5,554 bases of DNA, taken from positions 1 through 5,554 of the forward strand of contig CAYNGH010000198.1 in the NCBI GenBank assembly GCA_964396845.1, read 5' to 3'. A model generated the notes under the pieces. The model saw only the letters and a program-made list of their open reading frames with translations. It searched no databases and had not been told where the DNA came from. Positions 1-5,554 of this stretch are shown piece after piece. Numbering within the stretch: the stretch's first letter is position 1; each line of letters opens with the position of its first letter. Made by a program: the position numbers and the translations under genes. Source of the DNA: CAYNGH01 sp964396845. GTDB lineage: Bacteria > Vulcanimicrobiota > JAJTBE01 > CAYNGH01.

Positions 1-637
1 GTTCCCGCAGGCGGTATTTGTCCCGAAGGGCTTTTTGCTGATCCCCGGTCAGGTTGCGGGCCTGTTTCAGGGGAATCCCGTTGGATATGATTCTTACAGG
101 GCCTTTCATTTTTTTTCGTATCAGTTCCTCGGCGGTGAAACGGGAAGGGCTGACGGTAACATCGCACCGGTTGTGGAAGAAGTTGGAATAAGCCCATCCG
201 AATGGAACCAGTCCCGGCACCCAGTGAAGACCGACGATTTTCAGGTATTCCGGTTCAATGAAAAATGTATGGAAGGTCCCCACCAGGGGCAGGTTCATGA
301 GCCTGGCGGAAAGGATCGACTCAAAACCCACGGTGAAGGGAGTATGGAAATGGATTACATCGGTTTTGAATTTTTTCAGCCGGCTTATAACCATGGGAGT
401 CCAGGGACAGGTCACCCGGTAATCGGGATAAAACAGGGCGTTAATTCCCGGTATCAACTGCACTTCAATCCGGCTGTCGTGACCGGCGATTATTTCCTGC
501 TGGTTCTTTCGTATTTGCGGGGCAAACACCATAACCCGGTGGCCCCGCCGGAGAAGTTCCCCGGTGGTATTCAGGATGGAGCTTACAATTCCGTCAATCT
601 TGGGCAGAAAGGTGTCGGTGAATATGGCGATGTTCAT
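1..637 (-). CDS. GT4-type glycosyltransferase, N-terminal part (cut by window edge)
   Basis: The visible 212 residues are the N-terminal, acceptor-binding Rossmann half of a GT-B fold glycosyltransferase of the GT4 type, which moves a sugar from a nucleotide sugar to a lipid or glycan acceptor at the cytoplasmic membrane face. The protein opens with MNIAIFTDTFLPKIDGI (residues 1-17), the usual start of this family. It then shows RRGHRVMVFAP (30-40), DVIHFHTPFTVGF (93-105), VGTFHTFF (119-126), VTVSPSRFTAEEL (160-172) and ISNGIP (184-189). The C-terminal nucleotide-sugar domain with its E-x7-E motif lies outside the window. The closest named relatives by motif are diacylglycerol glucosyltransferases and mannosyltransferases, but the acceptor cannot be told. 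The start is uncertain: an in-frame ATG at 649 is only 1 base from an AAGGA, while the ATG at 637 is about 13 bases from it. I chose 637 because family members begin there. It lies 34 bases after the serine hydrolase gene on the same strand, so co-transcription is likely. Confidence 0.88.
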   Translation of the reverse strand, partial: MNIAIFTDTFLPKIDGIVSSILNTTGELLRRGHRVMVFAPQIRKNQQEIIAGHDSRIEVQLIPGINALFYPDYRVTCPWTPMVISRLKKFKTDVIHFHTPFTVGFESILSARLMNLPLVGTFHTFFIEPEYLKIVGLHWVPGLVPFGWAYSNFFHNRCDVTVSPSRFTAEELIRKKMKGPVRIISNGIPLKQARNLTGDQQKALRDKYRLRE

Positions 638-671
638 TGAATGGATCATTCCTTGTAAATATGTGATAATG

Positions 672-1886
672 TTATGATTTTCCCGTACCTTCCCCATCCC
701 CGGGAGTAGTGAGAATTTTAACCATCTGAAGAATTATCGGGGAGAGTTTGGATACCGGTTCGTCAGCGCCGACAATGGCGATGGCCACAATATATTCCTG
801 TCCGTCGGGCATTATCACCAGGGCTGCTCCGGCAACGGTAGAAAGGAGGGACCCTGTCTTGCCGTAAGCTCTGGAGCCATCAGGCAGAAGCTGGGTAAAG
901 CTCTCTCCTCCCGAGGCCAGAATTCTCATGGTTTCCTCATGCAAGTCCTTCCTGGGATAGTTGGCATCGTTGGTGATGACCTTCACCAGCCGAACCATAT
1001 CCCTGGGGGTGCACTGGTTCTGGAGGAGTGCTCCTGATTCTCTTTCAAGGTGGGCATAGGATTTATAGCGGGCGATATTCTTGTGGAGAAGTTTTTTCTG
1101 TTCTTCTTGGGATATTCTTTTCATCTCGTCGGTGGAAATCCCCACAAAACATGACAGCAGGTCCTGAAGGGTTCTGGTGATGCGGAATTCCACAAAATCC
1201 CAGTATCCCAGAGTTCTGTTTATCCGATCCAGTCCGATCCTGTGGATCATTATATCGCTGGCGGTGTTGTCACTGCGGGCAATCATCCAGTAGGCGTAAT
1301 CCCGCAGAGTTGGGTTGAGGCCGGCATCAAAGTGGCTCAGAATCGGAGAGAAAAGCCTCCGATCTTCCTCGGTCATCCGATAGCGATCTTCAAGGTTCAT
1401 CTCCCCGGTTTCCACGGCCCTCATCAGAGCCAGGAGGGTTGCCATCTTTACAGTGCTGGCCCACTGGCAAGGTTCGTCACCCCGGAAGTAGGCATATTCC
1501 CCGGTAATAAGATTTTCTATGCCCAGATATGGACTGCCGGATTTGACCAGCTTAAGGGCTTCAATGGCCCTCTGTTTTAAAACCAGATCCCGGGGGATAT
1601 TCTCATCAGGATCCTGATAATTAGGGAGCTTCCTCTCCGGGGATACCGGCGGCGAAGGATCAGGTTGTTCCTGGTAATCGGGGAGCTTCCTCTCCGGGGA
1701 TACCGGCGGTGAAGGATCCGGCGGGATATAATTGGAATCACTGCTGTCTGGGTAGTCGGGGAGCTTTCTCTCCGGAGATACCGGTGGTGAAGGATCCACA
1801 TTGCCTGAAACCGGTGAGATTATTACAAAGGAAAAAAGAAGGGCAGTAAGGAGAATCCAGACCGCTGTCTTTCTGGTGATGTTCAT
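672..1886 (-). CDS. secreted class A beta-lactamase-like serine hydrolase with proline-rich repeats
   Basis: This 404-residue protein has an N-terminal signal peptide: basic residues near the start, a hydrophobic stretch at about 8-24, and probable cleavage near VSG at 26-28. There is no lipobox cysteine. Residues 31-90 are a linker with three copies of DPSPPVSPERKLP(D/N)Y, at 31-45, 57-71 and 76-90. Residues ~105-392 form a serine beta-lactamase/penicillin-binding-type domain. The nucleophile motif is STVK (Ser144, Lys147), the second motif is SDN (205-207) and the third is KTG (343-345). The Ser144-Ser205 spacing (61) matches class A enzymes, but SDN to KTG is 138 residues, about 34 more than in TEM. 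No ExxLN omega-loop motif with the deacylating glutamate is apparent. It may therefore be a D,D-peptidase-like or other serine hydrolase rather than an antibiotic-hydrolysing enzyme; the substrate is unknown. It acts outside the cytoplasm. An AGGGAGG ribosome site sits 8 bases before the ATG. It is divergent from rtcB and is followed by the glycosyltransferase gene. Confidence 0.9.
   Translation of the reverse strand: MNITRKTAVWILLTALLFSFVIISPVSGNVDPSPPVSPERKLPDYPDSSDSNYIPPDPSPPVSPERKLPDYQEQPDPSPPVSPERKLPNYQDPDENIPRDLVLKQRAIEALKLVKSGSPYLGIENLITGEYAYFRGDEPCQWASTVKMATLLALMRAVETGEMNLEDRYRMTEEDRRLFSPILSHFDAGLNPTLRDYAYWMIARSDNTASDIMIHRIGLDRINRTLGYWDFVEFRITRTLQDLLSCFVGISTDEMKRISQEEQKKLLHKNIARYKSYAHLERESGALLQNQCTPRDMVRLVKVITNDANYPRKDLHEETMRILASGGESFTQLLPDGSRAYGKTGSLLSTVAGAALVIMPDGQEYIVAIAIVGADEPVSKLSPIILQMVKILTTPGDGEGTGKS
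1617..1796 (-). repeat. three 45-bp in-frame coding repeats (proline-rich linker)
   Basis: Three 45-base units at 1752-1796, 1674-1718 and 1617-1661 encode DPSPPVSPERKLPDY twice and then the same peptide with Asn for the Asp before the last Tyr. They are separated by non-repeated spacers of 11 and 4 codons, so this is not a simple head-to-tail tandem array. The first two units differ at 4 of 45 bases, all synonymous. The second and third also differ at 4 bases, one of which causes the D-to-N change. The peptide seems to be kept by selection. It probably forms an extended spacer or binding segment holding the catalytic domain away from the membrane or wall. Confidence 0.92.
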
Positions 1887-1894
1887 ATGGGCAA

Positions 1895-1901
1895 CCTCCC
1901 T
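1895..1901 (-). promoter_or_regulatory. ribosome binding site of the serine hydrolase gene
   Basis: On the minus strand AGGGAGG lies 8 bases before the ATG at 1886. This is close to an ideal Shine-Dalgarno match and fixes that start, which also gives an intact signal peptide. Confidence 0.8.
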
Positions 1902-1948
1902 GAATCATCGGATGAAACTATTTTTTTGATTTTGTCCTGTATCTCCTG

Positions 1949-1971
1949 CCGGGAATGAAATTCCCGGGAAT
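1949..1971. promoter_or_regulatory. candidate operator: overlapping inverted repeats between divergent genes
   Basis: CCGGGAAT-GAA-ATTCCCGG (1949-1967) is a perfect 8-bp inverted repeat around a 3-base centre. Its right arm is shared with a second perfect palindrome, ATTCCCGGGAAT (1960-1971). The result is three alternating half-sites, GGGAAT / ATTCCC / GGGAAT. A 9-bp direct repeat TCCTGCCGG at 1944-1952 and 1977-1985 flanks the cluster at a 33-base period, about three helical turns. The cluster sits just upstream of the -35 box facing rtcB and in the upstream region of the minus-strand gene, where an activator or repressor could act on either. No T run follows on either strand, so a terminator is unlikely. 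The binding protein is unknown. Confidence 0.45.
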
Positions 1972-1986
1972 ATCCTTCCTGCCGGT

Positions 1987-2015
1987 TTTACAAAAGCCCT
2001 CCTTTGTGCTATCAT
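1987..2015 (+). promoter_or_regulatory. sigma70-type promoter for rtcB-smpB(-glmS)
   Basis: TTTACA (1987-1992) and TATCAT (2010-2015) are separated by exactly 17 bases. A TGC directly before the -10 box gives an extended -10 (TGn). Transcription would start near 2022, leaving a leader of about 43 bases before the ATG. I see no GG-N10-GC sigma54 element here, unlike E. coli rtcBA, which is driven by sigma54 and RtcR. Confidence 0.65.
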
Positions 2016-2051
2016 CGTATCACTGAAAATCCCGGCAATCTTGTTTTGGAC

Positions 2052-2057
2052 AGGTGA
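2052..2057 (+). promoter_or_regulatory. ribosome binding site that decides the rtcB start
   Basis: AGGTGA ends 7 bases before the ATG at 2065, the spacing expected for a ribosome site. The reading frame is open further upstream to a TTG at 2041, but that codon has no ribosome site and would place this AGGTGA inside the coding sequence, so the ATG is preferred. Confidence 0.75.
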
Positions 2058-2064
2058 ATCCAGA

Positions 2065-3522
2065 ATGACCCCATGGAACAGGGTGCTTGAAAGAATCGAT
2101 CAATACCGCTGGCGACTTCCCCGGTCATACCAGAAGGGTATGAACACCGACGGGATTATATTTGCCGATGATGCTCTGATGAAACTCCTGGACCGGGAAG
2201 AAGCCATAGGCCAGGTGGCCAATGTGGCATGTCTTCCGGGGATTGTGGGCCAGTCACTGGCAATGCCGGACATACACTGGGGCTATGGATTTCCCATCGG
2301 GGGGGTGGCTGCCTTTGACCCCGATAACGGGATCATATCGCCGGGAGGCATCGGTTACGACATCAACTGCGGTGTTCGTCTGTTGAAAACAAATCTTGAT
2401 GAAACAGACATTGCCCCACAGGTGGGAGAACTGCTGGATGGGATATGTTCTCTGGTTCCCTGCGGTGTGGGAAAGGAAGGCGCTATACGGCTTAAATCCA
2501 GAAAGGAACTCAACCGGGTTCTGGAGTTAGGAGCATCATGGGCCGTGAAAAAAGGTTTTGGTGTCCGGGAGGATCTTGAGCATACCGGTGACAATGGCTG
2601 TCTTGGGGGTGCGGATCCCGGTGTGGTGTCGGAGAGAGCTTTTAAAAGGGGAGAAAACCAGTTGGGAACCCTTGGATCGGGGAATCATTTCATTGAGATC
2701 CAGGTGGTGGATGAGATATTTGATCCGGAAGCTGCCGGGGATTTTGGTCTGTGGCCGGGAATGGTGATGGTGATGATTCATACGGGATCCCGGGGTATGG
2801 GGCATCAGGTGGCTACTGATTATATAAGCCTTATGGGGAAAGCCCTTGCGAAATACGGAATCCATGTCCCGGATCGCCAGCTGGCCTGCGCTCCCATAAA
2901 ATCTCCTCCCGGCAGGGAATATCTTGCTGCCATGGCTTCTGCTGCCAATTATGCCTGGGCAAACCGGCAGATCATTTCTCACCGGGTCAGGGAAGCCTTC
3001 GAAAGGGTGCTGAGGGCTTCCTGGGAACACCTGGGAATGGATCTGATTTATGATGTGTCCCATAACATCGCCTCCATGGAGGAATATTCCATCGACGGTA
3101 AAAAGAAAACCCTGCTGATTCATCGAAAGGGCGCCACAAGATCCCTTGGCCCCGGCAGGAAGGAACTCCCGCCGGCTCACCGGAACACCGGGCAGGCGGT
3201 AATCATTCCCGGCGACATGGGCCGTTATTCTTATGTTTTGGCCGGGACTGGTGATGCAGAAAGGCTCAGTTTTTCATCCACATGCCATGGTGCAGGCCGG
3301 GTTATGAGCCGGGGAGCAGCAAAGAAAGCAGGATCCGGCCGGGATGTGGCCCGACAGCTGGAAGACCGGGGAATTGCAGTGCGCTGTGTTAGCTGGTCAG
3401 GCCTTGCCGAGGAAGCGCCTCTGGCTTATAAAGATGTGGCCGATGTTGTGAACACAGCTCATGGGGCGGGGATTGCCCGGAAAGTGGCAAGGCTCAGGCC
3501 CCTGGGAGTATTGAAAGGATAG
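2065..3522 (+). CDS. rtcB: RNA-splicing ligase RtcB
   Basis: This is an RtcB family GTP- and Mn-dependent RNA ligase. It joins 2',3'-cyclic phosphate or 3'-phosphate RNA ends to 5'-hydroxyl ends through a guanylylated histidine, repairing cleaved tRNA or other RNA in the cytoplasm. The 485-residue product is full length compared with archaeal and long bacterial RtcB (about 480). Metal and catalytic residues are all present, counted from ATG 2065: DINCG (Asp99, Cys102), GSGNHFIE (Asn207, His208), HTGSRG (His239), DVSHNIA (His333) and the nucleotidyl-accepting histidine in CHGAGR (His408). These sit 4-5 positions beyond the Pyrococcus horikoshii residues D95, C98, H203, H234, H329 and H404. RKGATR and IIPGDMGRYSYVLAGT of the GTP pocket and the terminal LGVLKG are intact, and there is no intein. 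No archease gene or RtcR regulator is visible nearby. It is the first gene after the promoter, and smpB starts 23 bases after its stop. Confidence 0.97.
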   Translation: MTPWNRVLERIDQYRWRLPRSYQKGMNTDGIIFADDALMKLLDREEAIGQVANVACLPGIVGQSLAMPDIHWGYGFPIGGVAAFDPDNGIISPGGIGYDINCGVRLLKTNLDETDIAPQVGELLDGICSLVPCGVGKEGAIRLKSRKELNRVLELGASWAVKKGFGVREDLEHTGDNGCLGGADPGVVSERAFKRGENQLGTLGSGNHFIEIQVVDEIFDPEAAGDFGLWPGMVMVMIHTGSRGMGHQVATDYISLMGKALAKYGIHVPDRQLACAPIKSPPGREYLAAMASAANYAWANRQIISHRVREAFERVLRASWEHLGMDLIYDVSHNIASMEEYSIDGKKKTLLIHRKGATRSLGPGRKELPPAHRNTGQAVIIPGDMGRYSYVLAGTGDAERLSFSSTCHGAGRVMSRGAAKKAGSGRDVARQLEDRGIAVRCVSWSGLAEEAPLAYKDVADVVNTAHGAGIARKVARLRPLGVLKG

Positions 3523-3545
3523 CCTCTTACCGGGGTGATGAACAT

Positions 3546-4010
3546 ATGGACAGAAGACCGGAAAAAACTATAACCACCAATCGCAAGGCATGGCATGATT
3601 ATCATGTTGAAGATCGGTTCGAAGCAGGGATTGTTCTGACAGGCACCGAGGTGAAATCTCTTCGTCAGGGCCGGGCCAGCCTTGTTGATGCATACGGAAA
3701 GATAGAAAAGGGAGAGATGTGGCTTGTGAACGCCCATATTCCTCCCTTCAAGCAGGCTTCGTTTTTTAACCATGAACCCCGGAGAAAAAGAAAACTCCTC
3801 ATGCATGCCTCCCAGATCCGGAGGCTTACGGGCAAAATTGTGGAGAAGGGGCTTACCCTGATTCCTCTGCGGGTTTATTTTTCCGGCCCTTATGTTAAAG
3901 TTGAGCTGGGCCTCTGCCGGGGGAAACGTCAATATGACAAACGTACCGCTATCAAGGAGCGGGATTCCCGCCGGGAGGTGGAGCGAACCCTGTCAGAAAG
4001 AAACCGTTAG
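3546..4010 (+). CDS. smpB: SsrA-binding protein SmpB
   Basis: SmpB binds tmRNA (SsrA) and delivers it with EF-Tu to ribosomes stalled on broken mRNA, so that the nascent chain is tagged for degradation and the ribosome released (trans-translation). The 154-residue length is typical. Family signatures are visible in order: NRKAWHDYHVEDRFEAGIVL (12-31), GTEVKSLRQGRASLVDAY (33-50), VNAHIPPF, NHEPRRKRKLLMH and VKVELGLCRGKRQYDKR. The last leads into a basic C-terminal tail (IKERDSRREVERTL) that occupies the empty mRNA channel of the ribosome. A GGTGA ends 7 bases before the ATG, supporting this start. It follows rtcB closely, so they are probably one transcript. The ssrA tmRNA gene itself is not in this window. 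Confidence 0.97.
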   Translation: MDRRPEKTITTNRKAWHDYHVEDRFEAGIVLTGTEVKSLRQGRASLVDAYGKIEKGEMWLVNAHIPPFKQASFFNHEPRRKRKLLMHASQIRRLTGKIVEKGLTLIPLRVYFSGPYVKVELGLCRGKRQYDKRTAIKERDSRREVERTLSERNR

Positions 4011-4086
4011 GGGGACCCCGGGCCGGGAGAGGAAGCAGTCTGCCTGCGGAAGAAATATTATTAAAACACCCTTGGAGGATTTCCTG

Positions 4087-5554
4087 ATGTGTGGAATTAT
4101 CGGATATATCGGCGGTCGATCTGCGGTGCCGGTGATGCTGGCCAGTCTGCGCCGGCTGGAATACCGGGGATATGACTCGGCAGGGATTGCCGTGGTGCGG
4201 GATAACCGCCTGCAAGTGGTCAAATCCCAGGGGAAGCTGTCGGTTTTGTCGGCTATAATGGAAGAAAAGCCCCTGGAGGCAAAAATGGGCATCGGTCATA
4301 CCCGGTGGGCCACTCATGGAGTGCCTTCTGATGAAAATTCCCATCCCCATACCTGTTCTGCCAATCATATCGCTCTGGTCCACAACGGCATAATCGAAAA
4401 CTATCTGGATATCCGTCGCAGGCTGGAGGAATCAGGCCATGTGTTCACATCCCAGACCGATACCGAAAGTCTTGTACATCTGATTTCCGAGTATTATGAC
4501 GGTGACCTTCTCGAAGCAGTCCGAAAGGCCCTGGGAGAGGTGGAGGGTTATTATGCCGTCGGTGTTGTGACCAGCCGGGAGCCGGGACGCATCATCGCTG
4601 CCCGCCGGGAGAATCCACTGGTGGTGGGCCTTGGACATAACGAGAATTTTATCGCCTCTGATATTCCTGCATTTCTGCCTTTCACCAGGAATGTTCTCCA
4701 TGTGAAGGACGGCGAGATTCTGGAGATTACCCGGGAGGGAGTCAAAATATGGGATGATGAGGGGAACCGGGTCAACCGCCGGAGCATCCGGGTTGACTGG
4801 GATGATTCCATGGCGGAAAAATCCGGATTCAAGCATTTCATGCTAAAAGAGATATTCGAACAGCCCCGGGTAGTGGATGAAACCCTTCGGGGGAGGCTTG
4901 GTGAAGACGGCGTGAATATCCAGGAGATGAGCCTCTCGGCAACAGAGATGAAAAAGATTGACCGGGTGCTTCTCACTGCCTGCGGCACTGCGTATCATGC
5001 CGGGATGATTGGCCGGTATTTTTTAGAGGAGCTGGCCCGGATCCCCGTGGAAATGGAAGTTGCATCGGAGCTTCGCTATCGCAATCCCATTGTGAACGGA
5101 CGTACTCTTGTGGTAGCCATCAGCCAGTCGGGAGAAACCACCGATACCATCTCGGCCCTCAAGGATCTGGTGCGCCAGGGTGCGCATTCACTGGCCATCA
5201 CCAACGGTGTTGGATCCTCCATCACCAGGGAAACTTCCAACCTGATATATACCCGGGCCGGGATAGAAATCGGAGTCGCCGCTACAAAGACCTTCACTGT
5301 CCAGGTGGTGGCCATGATGCTGTTGGCTTTGAAAATGGGACTTGCCCGGGGGAGTCTTTCCAAAGAAAAGTATCGGCAGATCCGGGAGCAGCTTCTTATG
5401 GTGCCCGGCCAGATTGAAAAAGTCCTGGAGCGGTACGAGGAGATCCGATGCATAGCCCGTCGTTATTATCGTTCCCGCAACGCCTTGTTTCTGGGACGGC
5501 ATATATCATATCCCGTGGCCCTGGAAGGAGCATTGAAGCTCAAGGAGATTTCCT
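4087..5554 (+). CDS. glmS: glutamine-fructose-6-phosphate aminotransferase (isomerizing), C-terminus cut by window edge
   Basis: GlmS makes glucosamine-6-phosphate from fructose-6-phosphate and glutamine, the first step towards UDP-GlcNAc for peptidoglycan and lipopolysaccharide. About 489 of an expected ~600-610 residues are visible and the frame stays open to the edge. The N-terminal glutaminase (class II, Ntn) has Cys2 directly after Met1 (MCGIIGYIG), LEYRGYDSAG (25-34), GHTRWATHG (70-78), HNGIIEN (99-105) and SQTDTE (122-127). The linker FKHFMLKEIFEQP leads into the first SIS domain, with ACGTAYHAG from 298, ISQSGETTDT (345-354) and VAATKTF. The second SIS domain begins with LFLGRHISYPVALEGALKLKEIS (467-489). 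GGAGGA ends 7 bases before the ATG, and the nucleophile must follow the initiator Met, so the start is firm. The 76-base gap after smpB has no terminator and is too short for a glmS ribozyme. Read-through from the rtcB promoter is likely; an isolated TATTAT at 4056-4061 lacks a matching -35 box. Confidence 0.97.
   Translation, partial: MCGIIGYIGGRSAVPVMLASLRRLEYRGYDSAGIAVVRDNRLQVVKSQGKLSVLSAIMEEKPLEAKMGIGHTRWATHGVPSDENSHPHTCSANHIALVHNGIIENYLDIRRRLEESGHVFTSQTDTESLVHLISEYYDGDLLEAVRKALGEVEGYYAVGVVTSREPGRIIAARRENPLVVGLGHNENFIASDIPAFLPFTRNVLHVKDGEILEITREGVKIWDDEGNRVNRRSIRVDWDDSMAEKSGFKHFMLKEIFEQPRVVDETLRGRLGEDGVNIQEMSLSATEMKKIDRVLLTACGTAYHAGMIGRYFLEELARIPVEMEVASELRYRNPIVNGRTLVVAISQSGETTDTISALKDLVRQGAHSLAITNGVGSSITRETSNLIYTRAGIEIGVAATKTFTVQVVAMMLLALKMGLARGSLSKEKYRQIREQLLMVPGQIEKVLERYEEIRCIARRYYRSRNALFLGRHISYPVALEGALKLKEIS

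Noticed and set aside
35..640. 201-codon open frame on the plus strand
   Set aside because: It lies antisense to the glycosyltransferase frame, which has clear family motifs. Its own translation resembles no family I know and it has no convincing ribosome site.
1242..1801. Open frames on both strands (plus 1242-1580, minus 1577-1801) inside the serine hydrolase
   Set aside because: Both overlap the well-supported hydrolase frame. The minus-strand one is just the proline-rich repeats read out of frame, giving Arg/Ser-rich repeats.
1949..1967. Hairpin as a transcription terminator between the divergent genes
   Set aside because: Both genes start here rather than end, and no T run follows the stem on either strand.
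2041..2064. TTG start for rtcB at 2041
   Set aside because: It has no ribosome site, whereas the ATG at 2065 has AGGTGA 7 bases upstream.
2536..3180. 214-codon minus-strand open frame inside rtcB
   Set aside because: It is entirely antisense to the catalytic core of RtcB, and its histidine-rich translation is explained by codon complementarity.
3459..3932. 157-codon minus-strand open frame across the rtcB end and smpB
   Set aside because: It is antisense to two confidently identified genes and has no family resemblance.
4056..4061. TATTAT as a -10 box for glmS
   Set aside because: No recognisable -35 hexamer lies 16-18 bases upstream, and a single A/T-rich hexamer is weak evidence.
4011..4086. 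glmS ribozyme, tmRNA start or terminator between smpB and glmS
   Set aside because: The gap is too short for the ribozyme or tmRNA, and there is no stem followed by a T run.
3952..5502. Several minus-strand open frames of 99-145 codons opposite glmS
   Set aside because: They overlap each other and the highly conserved glmS frame, so they are shadows of it.

Overview
This window is a piece of an ordinary bacterial chromosome of roughly balanced base composition. It carries two divergent gene groups around a short regulatory gap. The minus-strand group contains a secreted penicillin-binding-type serine hydrolase (672-1886), followed 34 bases later by the N-terminal half of a GT4-type glycosyltransferase (1-637, cut by the window edge). 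The plus-strand group contains rtcB (RNA ligase, 2065-3522), smpB (tmRNA-binding protein, 3546-4010) and the first ~489 codons of glmS (glucosamine-6-phosphate synthase, 4087 to the edge).

Every gene has a recognisable Shine-Dalgarno sequence. All except the glycosyltransferase have good spacing to the start. The organism cannot be pinned down from these proteins. SmpB and glmS make it clearly bacterial. The signal peptide, envelope-type hydrolase and glycosyltransferase fit a free-living bacterium, and no eukaryotic or phage genes are seen. There are no insertion sequences, tRNAs, rRNAs or CRISPR arrays.

The 178-base divergent gap (1887-2064) holds a good sigma70-type promoter facing rtcB. 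Just upstream of it is a cluster of three alternating GGGAAT/ATTCCC arms that looks like an operator. No confident promoter can be pointed to for the minus-strand pair.

Functionally, the plus-strand genes join RNA repair (RtcB) with rescue of stalled ribosomes (SmpB), 23 bases apart. They run on to glmS, which makes the amino-sugar precursor for peptidoglycan and lipopolysaccharide. The minus-strand pair probably acts on or builds the cell envelope. The least ordinary item is the serine hydrolase. It carries three near-perfect copies of a 15-residue proline-rich repeat between its signal peptide and catalytic domain, and it lacks a visible class A beta-lactamase Glu166 motif. I do not see a clearly new multi-gene system here.
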